Counted from the stretch's first letter, positions 1 to 6,276 are shown. The stretch is 7,445 nt of DNA from an uncultured Bacilli bacterium (GCA_944358565.1 CALVRK010000052.1:1-7445), one strand, 5' to 3'. Notes: generated from the sequence alone by a model not told the origin. Program-made: numbers and translations.

Positions 1-67
1 ATAACTATAATAATGTATATCTACAATCACAATCTCCTTTGCACTTCTTTACACATTCAAAAAACAA

Positions 68-96
68 TTTACTTATATAAAAAAATGTGTTAAAAT
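68..96 (+). promoter_or_regulatory. Promoter of the phosphatidyltransferase gene
   Basis: A TAAAAT -10 box at 91-96 is preceded by TG at 88-89 (extended -10). A TTTACT -35-like box lies at 68-73 with a 17-base spacer. The expected transcript start near 103 leaves a leader of under 20 bases containing the GGAGGG ribosome binding site at 109-114. The same TGnTAAAAT form appears before the deaminase and rnhC genes. Confidence 0.6.
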
Positions 97-119
97 ATAT
101 AAACTGTTGGAGGGATTTC

Positions 120-935
120 ATGGATGCAATAAAAAAGACGGCAAAAAGCTTTGCAAAAGGTCTATTTAAACCAAATAACAAATTATCACTAATTCCAAAC
201 TGGTTATCATTTTCAAGAATTATCGGAGGCTTTATTATACCAATCATGGCTTATACTGGAGCCCCTCTTCCACTACTATTCGGCAATGTAACCTTTTTAG
301 CTATTTCTGATTTTTTAGACGGATTAACTGCTAGAATAATTGCAAAAGAAGAAACCAAAGAAGGCGCTATGCTAGATGCTGTTTCTGATAAAATCTTTTC
401 CATTTTATTAATAATTGGTATCTTACCGATTCTACCTACCTTTGCTATAAATGGCATATTAGAAGGAATTATTTCCATTATAAATAGTAAACATTTAGCT
501 ATCGGTGGCTCACCTAAAAGTAATTTTCTTGGTAAAGTAAAAATCTGGCCACTATCCATTTCCCTTATTCTAGGCTATTTAGCTCTCGCTATCCAAAATC
601 TAAACATTGCCGGTATAACTAATGAAACCTTACTTGCATTAAGCACAATATTAGGCATTGCAACAATCCCTCTTCAAGCTAGCAACATTAAACAGTATTA
701 TAAAGAATACAAAAAACAAATTCAAAAAAATTGGGAAGAATCATCAAATGAAAATCATCATAATATAAAAAACGAACTAAGCAAAAACAAAGAGAAAGAA
801 AAAGCAAAAGAAAATAAAATTACTCCACAATTTACACTTTCAAGAGAAAATCATCCAGCTATGGTCTATGAATTAATTCAAAGCGAAGAAAAAGAATTAG
901 AAAAAGGAAAGCAATATCAGAAAAGACAAAAATAA
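120..935 (+). CDS. CDP-alcohol phosphatidyltransferase family protein (PgsA-like) with charged C-terminal tail
   Basis: This membrane enzyme transfers a phosphatidyl group from CDP-diacylglycerol to an alcohol. The 271-residue product carries the full family signature: D64, then D67-G68, A71-R72, G82, D86 and D90, which bind metal and the CDP group. A GKVKIWP stretch (138-144) resembles the lysine-containing segment after the signature in PgsA, so phosphatidylglycerophosphate synthase is the best guess; another alcohol acceptor cannot be excluded. About five or six hydrophobic segments lie between residues 29 and 188. PgsA is usually about 180-195 residues; here some 75 extra Lys/Glu/Asn-rich residues (from about 196) form a probably cytoplasmic tail of unknown role. 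The ATG at 120 is chosen because GGAGGG (109-114) lies 5 bases upstream; the in-frame GTG at 87 lies inside the promoter. No terminator is visible directly after the stop. Confidence 0.88.
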   Translation: MDAIKKTAKSFAKGLFKPNNKLSLIPNWLSFSRIIGGFIIPIMAYTGAPLPLLFGNVTFLAISDFLDGLTARIIAKEETKEGAMLDAVSDKIFSILLIIGILPILPTFAINGILEGIISIINSKHLAIGGSPKSNFLGKVKIWPLSISLILGYLALAIQNLNIAGITNETLLALSTILGIATIPLQASNIKQYYKEYKKQIQKNWEESSNENHHNIKNELSKNKEKEKAKENKITPQFTLSRENHPAMVYELIQSEEKELEKGKQYQKRQK

Positions 936-1061
936 TCATCTCTCCTTTTAAATTGCAAAAATAATAATATTTATATTGTCTGATAAGTAGAAGTAAATAT
1001 CCTATTATCTGTGCAGTATTCCATAACAAATTTATTTTCTCTTTTGCAAATAATTACACCA

Positions 1062-1087
1062 ACCGTTTCATGATGAAACGGTCTTTT
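1062..1087 (+). repeat. 21-base interrupted palindrome followed by T4, inside the yhcG remnant
   Basis: Arms ACCGTTTCAT (1062-1071) and ATGAAACGGT (1073-1082) pair perfectly around one central G, then C and TTTT follow on the plus strand. It could fold as a 9-base stem with a 3-base loop. In orientation it could end transcripts coming from the phosphatidyltransferase gene, whose stop lies about 125 bases upstream. On the coding strand of yhcG it encodes the variable stretch RPFHHETV. Confidence 0.6.
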
Positions 1088-1576
1088 AATATGCCTATCT
1101 ACATAGTTTAATTTAGTTATTTGACCTACATGTTCTGCTTTTAATTCGGTAATTTTCAGTTCTATTACAACATAACAATTAAAATTAATATTAAAAAGCA
1201 AAAAATCCATATAATTATATCTATCACCTAGTTTTATTTTTACTTCGCTACCAATAAAAGCAAAGCCAATACCAAGTTCCTTTAAAAAAAACTTCCATGT
1301 TTTCTAAAATAGACTGATGCAAAGCATACTCGGTTAATTTCTCACTTTGATTTTTTACCCTTATTAAAATTGGATTTTTAATTAATGTGCTTATTTTAGA
1401 TTCTTCAAAATTTGGACTACATCCAGTTCTTTCGTATTCTTTTGATTTAATTCTTTCTCTCAGTTCCCTTACTGATAAGTTTAATTTACCTGTAATATAA
1501 ATATAATAATTTATTTCATCTATGTCATTTAATGGTAACAAATACCTATAATGTGTCCAATTAACTTGATATAATT

Positions 1577-1600
1577 GGTGGCTCACTGAGCCACCTTTTT
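1577..1600 (+). repeat. 19-base GC-rich palindrome followed by T5, inside the yhcG remnant
   Basis: Arms GGTGGCTCA (1577-1585) and TGAGCCACC (1587-1595) pair perfectly around one central C, then TTTTT follows on the plus strand only. The stem is strikingly GC-rich for this genome and looks like a rho-independent terminator antisense to yhcG. On the coding strand it encodes GGSVSH in the middle of the DUF1016 N domain. Confidence 0.65.
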
Positions 1601-1896
1601 GGAAAAACAAATAAAATTGACGCATTCTTTTTAAATTAGAAATATCATAACCTTTCCCCAATTCTTTAGTTAACTTTTCAGAATATTCTTTAATAAGCTT
1701 ATTTCCATATTTAGCTCGTTTTTCACCGCCCTGAGCTTCGACTATTAATCTACCTACTTCAAAATAAGCATTTAAATCACTTTTATTTTTAGAATAATCT
1801 TTAACTTTTTTGTATACTTCATTTTTAACTAACGTCTCTTTTATTTCATTATAATAATTCAATATAATCACTGCTTTCTAAGAAGTAAATATATTA

Positions 1897-1928
1897 AAAT
1901 TAGTACAATACTCATTACATACTAATTT
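1897..1928. repeat. 9-base inverted repeat upstream of yhcG
   Basis: Arms AAATTAGTA (1897-1905) and TACTAATTT (1920-1928) are perfect reverse complements separated by 14 bases. They lie 26-57 bases before the yhcG start, where an operator would sit. In such AT-rich DNA chance is a real alternative. Confidence 0.3.
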
Positions 1929-1990
1929 AAAATATAATTATACTTCTATATATAACATACAATTATTTTGTTAAATTTCCTTTTAAACAC

Positions 1991-2020
1991 AAAAAAATAT
2001 TATGAAAAACTCATAATATT
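1991..2020 (-). terminator. Rho-independent terminator of the lspA-rluD-rhomboid operon
   Basis: Perfect 10-base arms AATATTATGA (1996-2005) and TCATAATATT (2011-2020) with a 5-base loop. Read on the minus strand, the hairpin lies about 32 bases after the rhomboid stop codon and runs into seven T (1991-1997). The stem is AT-rich, so it may be weak. Confidence 0.7.
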
Positions 2021-2051
2021 AATCATTTTATAATCCTAACTATAATATTTA

Positions 2052-3194
2052 TTATAAACCTCTAACAAAAACCATATATCCTAAAAATCCAATAAATATC
2101 AAATACATTATAACTCCATTGATCATCTCAAACTTAGTTGATTTATATTTAACTCCAACCGCCATCGTTGCTAAAATACCTGCAACTAAGCCACCAATAT
2201 GAGCCCAGTTATCAATACCAGTAGAAGTAAAACCAATTAATAAGTTAAGAATAATTAAAGGAATAATCTGTGATTTAACCACGCTATCCAAATAAACACG
2301 ATAATGGTATCCAAAATAAAGTAAAGCACCCATTAAACCAAATATTGCCCCAGAGGCGCCAACACTATAACCACTACTAAAGAATATTGAAAGCATTGAA
2401 CCACCTAAACCAGAAAGTAAATAAACCGCTAAATATTTACCTTTGCCAAGAAAACTTTCAAGCTGCATACCAATTACATATAAAGCATACATATTAAAAA
2501 TCAAATGCAAGAAATTGGCGTGCAAAAATATTCCTGTAAATAATCTATAATACTCACCCAAATCAGCAATAAAGAATCTATTTACTGCAAACATTTGAAT
2601 AATACTTTCATTAAATAAACTCAAAAGAAATATAACCACATTAATAATGATTAATGCGTAAGTAACAACCGGTTTTTTAGGCGTAAAGACATCCTCATTC
2701 ATTTTCGCATCCCCTTCATTTTTTTTATTAATATCACTAGTTATTTTCATAAATAATTCTAAACCTTTTTCCTTAAAATCTATATCTTTAGTAATATCTG
2801 GAAAAGCATCAATGACAAAGCGATATTTATTTAAATCATCAGCTTCGTGAATATTTGCAAATTTAATATTCGGAGTATCTTCAAATTCTGAAATGTTGAC
2901 ATTATCACCCAAATTAACAAAAATACTTAAAGCATTTATCTTAAAAGATAATGTTTTTTTCTTAATTGTCTTAAGTAAACTTTTCGTCTTTGCAATATCA
3001 AATTTAAACTGTTCATTGTTATGAATATAACCTGAAACAATTCTAATTATCTTATAATCATCCTCTAAATTTTCAAGCCATATTTCATCTTTAACCCCAC
3101 GAATTATTACAGGATTATAACCTCTTTCTGTAATAAAATAATGAAGTAATTTCATAACTAATTCTTCTTTTTTATCAATTACTATCTCATTCAT
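2052..3194 (-). CDS. Rhomboid-family intramembrane serine protease with N-terminal cytosolic domain (GluP/YqgP-like)
   Basis: Rhomboids cut transmembrane segments of other proteins inside the membrane. This 380-residue protein has a soluble N-terminal domain (about 1-170) and then roughly seven hydrophobic segments (176-194 to 357-376). Catalytic elements are complete: GASG with Ser281, His332 in the AHIGG segment, and the H225, H230, N234 pattern of the oxyanion region. The N domain contains EIWLENLEDDYKIIRIV (36-52), reminiscent of the N-terminal part of Bacillus GluP (YqgP), a rhomboid linked to membrane protein quality control and to cleavage of the MgtE magnesium transporter. Unlike GluP it has no C-terminal TPR region. 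It is the last gene of the lspA operon, 8 bases after rluD; its ribosome site AGGTGAT overlaps the TAG stop of rluD, suggesting coupled translation. Substrates cannot be read from sequence. Confidence 0.93.
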   Translation of the reverse strand: MNEIVIDKKEELVMKLLHYFITERGYNPVIIRGVKDEIWLENLEDDYKIIRIVSGYIHNNEQFKFDIAKTKSLLKTIKKKTLSFKINALSIFVNLGDNVNISEFEDTPNIKFANIHEADDLNKYRFVIDAFPDITKDIDFKEKGLELFMKITSDINKKNEGDAKMNEDVFTPKKPVVTYALIIINVVIFLLSLFNESIIQMFAVNRFFIADLGEYYRLFTGIFLHANFLHLIFNMYALYVIGMQLESFLGKGKYLAVYLLSGLGGSMLSIFFSSGYSVGASGAIFGLMGALLYFGYHYRVYLDSVVKSQIIPLIILNLLIGFTSTGIDNWAHIGGLVAGILATMAVGVKYKSTKFEMINGVIMYLIFIGFLGYMVFVRGL

Positions 3195-3202
3195 ATCATC
3201 AC

Positions 3203-4078
3203 CTACTCAAATTTCTTCAAAATATTAATAAAACATTCCGGAAGTTCACTATCAAACTGCATATACTCACCTGTCGTTGGATGAACAAAACCGAGTTCTT
3301 TAGCGTGTAAACACTGACCTGTATCATCAAATAATTTTCTATTACCATAAACTGGATCATTAACTACTGGATGACCGATATAATTCATATGCACCCTAAT
3401 TTGATGAGTCCTTCCTGTCTCTAATTTAAGTTCTATTAATGTAGCTTTTTCATATCTTTTTAAAACCTTAAAATGAGTAATAGCTTCTTTACCATCCGCT
3501 CTAATAGCCATCTTCTTACGGTCATTTTTACTTCTGCCGATTGGGGCATCGATCTCACCAGAGTCACTTTCAATCACTCCCCAAACCAAAGCCACATACT
3601 TACGGTAAGTTTTTTTCTCGGCAAGCTCTTCAGCTAAAATTTCATGGGCCTTATTATTTTTAGCCACCATTAATAATCCCGTCGTATAAGCATCAATTCT
3701 GTGCACAATGCCAGGTCTAACCTCACCATTTATATCACTTAATTTAGTATGATATAAAAGTCCATTAACTAACGTCCCGCTGTGGTTACCCGCTCCTGGA
3801 TGAACAACTACCCCATTCGCTTTATTAACCACAATTACATCGTCATCTTCATAGACAATATCTAAAGCCATTTTTTCTGGTTTTATTCCATCTTCGTCTA
3901 CATGATTCACAATTACTACATCGTTTTCTTTAGGCATAAAGCCCGGTTTAACACTTTTTCCATTAACTAAAACCTCTTTAGCCTTTATCATCTTAGTAAC
4001 CTGACTACGGCTAACATCTAAAACATCTGTTAAAAAATTATCTAACCTTATATCATTTTGATTTACTTGATACTCCAT
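3203..4078 (-). CDS. rluD: RluD-family 23S rRNA pseudouridine synthase
   Basis: This enzyme converts specific uridines of large-subunit rRNA to pseudouridine. The 291-residue product has an N-terminal S4 RNA-binding domain (about 11-60) and an RluA-type catalytic domain (about 73-285). The catalytic Asp129 lies in HRIDAYTTGLLMVAK (126-140); other family blocks are HPGAGNHSGTLVNGLL (93-108) and TGRTHQIRVHMNYIGHPVVNDPVYG (221-245). The usual motif reads HRLDKDTSG, so Ala130 and Tyr131 depart from the common form while keeping the Asp. The ATG at 4078 is chosen because AAGGTGAT precedes it; the in-frame GTG at 4087 is part of that ribosome site. The gene overlaps lspA by 26 bases. lspA followed by an rluD-type gene (ylyB) is a conserved Bacillus arrangement, which supports the assignment. 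RluD as against another RluA-family member is judged from length and context. Confidence 0.93.
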   Translation of the reverse strand: MEYQVNQNDIRLDNFLTDVLDVSRSQVTKMIKAKEVLVNGKSVKPGFMPKENDVVIVNHVDEDGIKPEKMALDIVYEDDDVIVVNKANGVVVHPGAGNHSGTLVNGLLYHTKLSDINGEVRPGIVHRIDAYTTGLLMVAKNNKAHEILAEELAEKKTYRKYVALVWGVIESDSGEIDAPIGRSKNDRKKMAIRADGKEAITHFKVLKRYEKATLIELKLETGRTHQIRVHMNYIGHPVVNDPVYGNRKLFDDTGQCLHAKELGFVHPTTGEYMQFDSELPECFINILKKFE

Positions 4079-4526
4079 CTTTATCACCTTTTATCACTTG
4101 AATTACAATCAAAACCATCGAAATAACTATTGCAATATCAGCTAAATTAAATACCGGGAAATTATAGCCAAAGAAATTAAAATCTAAATAATCAATCACC
4201 TGCATGCGTAAAACTCTGTCAATTAAATTTCCTAAAATTCCCCCTATTAATAATCCGAACGAAACCTGTTCAAAATCATTTAAATTTTTGTCCTTAATAA
4301 AACAAAAATATAATACATTTAAACAAATTAACGAAATAAATATAAGTAAAAGCGTATTAGAACTTAAAATATTAAATGCCGCTCCTGAATTACCAATTAA
4401 AGTAACATTGAAAAAACCATTAATAAGTGTTACCGATTCACCATAACTCATAAAAAGCAAAAGACCATTTTTAATAAGTTGATCTAGCAACGTTGTCGCA
4501 AAAGCAATTCCAAAAAGTTTTTTCAT
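4053..4526 (-). CDS. lspA: Lipoprotein signal peptidase (signal peptidase II)
   Basis: This membrane aspartyl protease removes the signal peptide of prolipoproteins after diacylglyceryl is added to the cysteine. The 157-residue length is typical. All the residues known as essential or conserved in Bacillus subtilis LspA are present, shifted by one: D15, N100, D103, N127, A129 and D130, with D103 and D130 as the catalytic pair. The blocks are LDQLIKNGL (14-22), NSGAAF (46-51), GNLIDR (99-104) and FNLADIAI (126-133). There are four hydrophobic segments, at about 4-25, 57-76, 87-105 and 127-146. The ATG at 4526 has GGTGA 4 bases upstream. It is the first gene of a leftward operon with rluD and the rhomboid, and the 26-base overlap with rluD suggests translational coupling. 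Its TGA stop is evidence for the standard genetic code. Confidence 0.97.
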   Translation of the reverse strand: MKKLFGIAFATTLLDQLIKNGLLLFMSYGESVTLINGFFNVTLIGNSGAAFNILSSNTLLLIFISLICLNVLYFCFIKDKNLNDFEQVSFGLLIGGILGNLIDRVLRMQVIDYLDFNFFGYNFPVFNLADIAIVISMVLIVIQVIKGDKDGVSSKSK

Positions 4527-4542
4527 TATATCACCAACAAAT

Positions 4543-4570
4543 ATTATATCAAAAAAACTATATTATTCAA
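4543..4570 (-). promoter_or_regulatory. Promoter of the lspA operon
   Basis: On the minus strand a perfect TATAAT -10 (4543-4548) has the extended TG at 4550-4551, and TTGAAT (4565-4570) can serve as -35 with a 16-base spacer. The expected start near 4536 places the GGTGA ribosome site (4531-4535) almost at the 5' end of the messenger. Confidence 0.65.
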
Positions 4571-4572
4571 AA

Positions 4573-4601
4573 TGGTAAAACATAAGAAAATATGATAAAA
4601 T
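4573..4601 (+). promoter_or_regulatory. Promoter of the dCMP deaminase gene
   Basis: TAAAAT at 4596-4601 with extended TG at 4593-4594. The -35 position (TGGTAA, 4573-4578) matches poorly, so the extended -10 probably carries recognition. The expected start near 4608 is directly before GAGGTG (4609-4614). It is back to back with the lspA promoter; the two -35 regions are only two bases apart. Confidence 0.55.
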
Positions 4602-4620
4602 AATTTTCGAGGTGAAAAAT

Positions 4621-5121
4621 ATGCAATCTAAAAAAAGAGAAAACTATTTAACTTGGGACGAATATTTTATGGCCATTACCGAACTTAGTGCCATGCGTAG
4701 TAAAGATCCATCAACCCAAGTTGGCGCATGCATTGTCAGTGATGATAACCGTATTCTATCAATCGGATATAATGGAGCCCCTAACGGTTTCGACGATGAT
4801 GAATTTCCATGGAACCGTGAAGGTGAAAATTTAAATACCAAATACCCATACGTCTGCCATGCAGAATTAAACGCTATTTTAAACTACCGTGGCAATAAAA
4901 AAGACTTAGAAAATGCGAAAATATATGTCGATTTATTTCCATGTAATGAATGCGCTAAAATTATTATTCAATCAGGTATTAAAGAAATTCTATATCTAAA
5001 TGACAAATATGCAGATAGCGAAAACAACATTGCCTCACGCACCTTATTTGATAAATGTGGCGTAAAATATCACAAAATAAACATGGAAAAAGAAATAAAA
5101 TTAAACATGAAAAACAACTAA
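4621..5121 (+). CDS. comEB: dCMP deaminase (ComEB-like)
   Basis: This zinc enzyme deaminates dCMP to dUMP, the substrate of thymidylate synthase. The 166-residue product has the cytidine/deoxycytidylate deaminase signature: HAE with zinc ligand His80 and proton-shuttling Glu82, and PCNEC with ligands Cys108 and Cys111. The segments DPSTQVGACIV (29-39) and GYNGAPNGFDDD (49-60) are typical of dCMP deaminases rather than tRNA adenosine or riboflavin deaminases. The ATG at 4621 follows GAGGTG (4609-4614) by 6 bases; the in-frame GTG at 4612 is part of that site. It stands alone, divergent from lspA and convergent with trxA. The ComEB name follows Bacillus, where the gene sits in a competence operon; no competence gene is visible here. 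Whether it has dCTP/dTTP allosteric control cannot be judged. Confidence 0.95.
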   Translation: MQSKKRENYLTWDEYFMAITELSAMRSKDPSTQVGACIVSDDNRILSIGYNGAPNGFDDDEFPWNREGENLNTKYPYVCHAELNAILNYRGNKKDLENAKIYVDLFPCNECAKIIIQSGIKEILYLNDKYADSENNIASRTLFDKCGVKYHKINMEKEIKLNMKNN

Positions 5122-5154
5122 AAAGCTATTAAGACAACTCTTAATAACTTTTTT
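5120..5154. terminator. Bidirectional terminator between dCMP deaminase and trxA
   Basis: TATTAAGA (5127-5134) pairs with TCTTAATA (5139-5146) around a CAAC loop. After one mismatch, AAAG (5122-5125) pairs with CTTT (5148-5151). Six T follow on the plus strand (5149-5154) and five on the minus strand (5120-5124), so it can serve both convergent genes. It overlaps the last base of the trxA stop region. Confidence 0.8.
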
Positions 5155-5449
5155 ATTTACCAATAAAATTTAAAATTTCATCACTAGTCATATATCCAAC
5201 ATGAGTCTCATAAGTCCCATCTTTTTTAAAATAAATAAGGGCTGGAACACTCATAACTCCAAATCTTTTACAAAGTTCCAAATTCTCATCGATATCAACC
5301 TTCATAATTTGGATTTTGTCGCTAATCTCTTCAAGCTCAGGTGCCAGCATCTTACAAGGACCACACCAAGTCGCAAAGAAATCTACTAAAACATCACCTT
5401 TACTTGTAACTTCATCAAAATTATCTGAATTACCTTTAATTATTTCCAT
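5153..5449 (-). CDS. trxA: Thioredoxin
   Basis: A small cytosolic disulfide reductase that recycles enzymes such as ribonucleotide reductase using electrons from thioredoxin reductase. The 98-residue protein is a single thioredoxin fold, slightly shorter than the usual 104-108. It has the classical active site WCGPC (28-32; Cys29 and Cys32), the buried Asp23 before it, and cis-Pro69 in MSVPA. No signal peptide is present. It is the second gene of a two-gene unit: cvpA ends two bases upstream, and the strong ribosome site GAGGAGGT lies within the last codons of cvpA (Glu-Glu-Val). trxA also lies close to cvpA in Bacillus, which supports a vertically inherited cluster. Confidence 0.96.
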   Translation of the reverse strand: MEIIKGNSDNFDEVTSKGDVLVDFFATWCGPCKMLAPELEEISDKIQIMKVDIDENLELCKRFGVMSVPALIYFKKDGTYETHVGYMTSDEILNFIGK

Positions 5450-5451
5450 AA

Positions 5452-6174
5452 TTAATTTACCTCCTCATATTTATCTATTACAGATTCAATTCCTTCAATA
5501 TTTATTTTACCACTCTCATCAAGGTTTTTGACAGTACTAACACTGACAACCTTATACTTTAAAAATAGATCTAAAGTTTCTAAATTAAATTCGTTAGTAT
5601 TATCCGTACTTACATACTTATCACTCAAACCTTTAAATTCATCTAAAACCTTAAGTGAAGAATCTGCCACCACCGAAAGAACCGGTGTATTTTTTAATAT
5701 TGGCTCGCGAAAATTAGAATCTTTAATAAAGCCAACATCCATAAAGTTTGGCATTGAAAGTAAATATAAAACAAAAAATACAATAATATAATTTTCAATA
5801 ACTCCGACAATAGCACCTAAAATTTTTGATGGAATTCCCAAAACAATTGTAAATTTCAAAATAGTTTCAAAAACACCGGTTGCCATAAGCAAAACTTTTA
5901 AACCAATCATTAAAATACTAAATACTAGTACAAAAGCAATTATTTGATATAAAGCAATATTTAAAACAGTCACACCTTTAATTATGCCACCAAAATTAAA
6001 AAATGGACAAAAACTCATTAAAAACTCGCCAACAGGATCCTTTAAAAAATAAGCTATAATTACAACTAAAATTACACCAATAAAGTTAACTAAACTAGTT
6101 GTAAAGCCTCTTTTAAAACCAACTACTGCTCCAAGTAATATAAAAAGAATAACTAAAATATCTATAATACTCAT
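5452..6174 (-). CDS. cvpA: CvpA family membrane protein
   Basis: CvpA proteins are small inner-membrane proteins first named for colicin V production in Escherichia coli; their biochemical role is not settled. This 240-residue protein has the family pattern: a short N-terminus with Asp5, a first hydrophobic helix, then GAVVGFKRG (15-23), and further hydrophobic segments at about 27-45, 68-98 and 117-139. Residues from about 145 on form a soluble, charged C-terminal domain. The ATG at 6174 is chosen because GAGGAG (6182-6187) lies 7 bases upstream; the in-frame GTG at 6189 precedes that site. It is the first gene of the cvpA-trxA unit and is divergent from rnhC with 102 bases between start codons. 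In Bacillus cvpA (yshB) lies between zapA and polX next to rnhC; both neighbours are missing here. Confidence 0.87.
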   Translation of the reverse strand: MSIIDILVILFILLGAVVGFKRGFTTSLVNFIGVILVVIIAYFLKDPVGEFLMSFCPFFNFGGIIKGVTVLNIALYQIIAFVLVFSILMIGLKVLLMATGVFETILKFTIVLGIPSKILGAIVGVIENYIIVFFVLYLLSMPNFMDVGFIKDSNFREPILKNTPVLSVVADSSLKVLDEFKGLSDKYVSTDNTNEFNLETLDLFLKYKVVSVSTVKNLDESGKINIEGIESVIDKYEEVN

Positions 6175-6198
6175 ATTCACGCTCCTCACATTAATTAT

Positions 6199-6204
6199 AT
6201 TATA
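6199..6204 (-). promoter_or_regulatory. Promoter -10 box of cvpA-trxA
   Basis: A perfect TATAAT lies on the minus strand 25 bases before the cvpA start codon. No good -35 is found at 16-18 bases (ATGCTT at 17). The expected leader is under 20 bases and contains GAGGAG. Confidence 0.5.
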
Positions 6205-6230
6205 CCCAAAAGCAAAAAGTAAAGCATTTA

Positions 6231-6259
6231 TTGTGATGAAAATGAAAATATGTTAAAAT
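6231..6259 (+). promoter_or_regulatory. Promoter of rnhC
   Basis: TTGTGA (6231-6236) and TAAAAT (6254-6259) are 17 bases apart, with extended TG at 6251-6252. The expected start near 6266 coincides with the AGGTGA ribosome site (6266-6271), so the leader is only about ten bases. It is arranged back to back with the cvpA promoter. Confidence 0.65.
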
Positions 6260-6276
6260 GTTTACAGGTGAGAATT

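Larger units (their letters stand above)
971..1871 (-). pseudogene. yhcG: YhcG/DUF1016-family PDDEXK nuclease, frameshifted
   Basis: Two leftward reading frames make one YhcG-like protein. The N-terminal part (1248-1871) holds the helical DUF1016 N domain, with family-like stretches AYFEVGRLIVEAQGGEKRAK and LSVRELRERIKSKEYER. The C-terminal part (971 to about 1290) holds the PDDEXK nuclease core: MDFLLF supplies the Asp and VVIELK the E-x-K, followed by GQI and VGVIICK. Reading shifts at an A8 run (1284-1291, T8 on the coding strand). Removing one base restores LKELGIGFAFIGSEVKIKLGD, joins the halves and gives about 299 residues with catalytic residues intact, slightly short for the family. 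The break could be a real mutation, slippage or a sequencing error. The GTG at 1871 is an uncertain start; TTG at 1862 is an alternative, and the ribosome site is weak. YhcG relatives often occur near restriction-modification systems, but none is present here. It converges on the phosphatidyltransferase gene with 35 bases between stop codons. Confidence 0.85.

Noticed and set aside
5..559. Leftward open frames at 5-247 and 251-559
   Set aside because: They lie opposite the phosphatidyltransferase gene or its promoter, have no ribosome site and resemble no family; they are shadows of the real frame.
1248..1871. The two yhcG halves as two separate genes
   Set aside because: The halves are consecutive parts of one family, the downstream half has no ribosome site of its own, and one base change in an A8 tract joins them.
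4053..4055. Mollicute code 4, with TGA read as tryptophan
   Set aside because: TGA is the natural end of lspA at the expected length, and tryptophans in the recognised proteins are TGG.
4204..4446. Rightward open frame opposite lspA, and similar rightward frames at 5201-5389, 5316-5531 and 5528-5791
   Set aside because: They are antisense to well-identified lspA, trxA and cvpA, with no ribosome sites or family features.
4644..4841. Leftward open frame within the dCMP deaminase gene
   Set aside because: Antisense to a complete enzyme with intact zinc motifs; no independent support.
6250..6276. Earlier in-frame starts: GTG 87, GTG 4612, ATG 6250 (plus strand), GTG 4087 and GTG 6189 (minus strand)
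   Set aside because: Each lies inside a promoter -10 box or at or before the Shine-Dalgarno site that serves the next ATG, so the downstream ATG is the better start.
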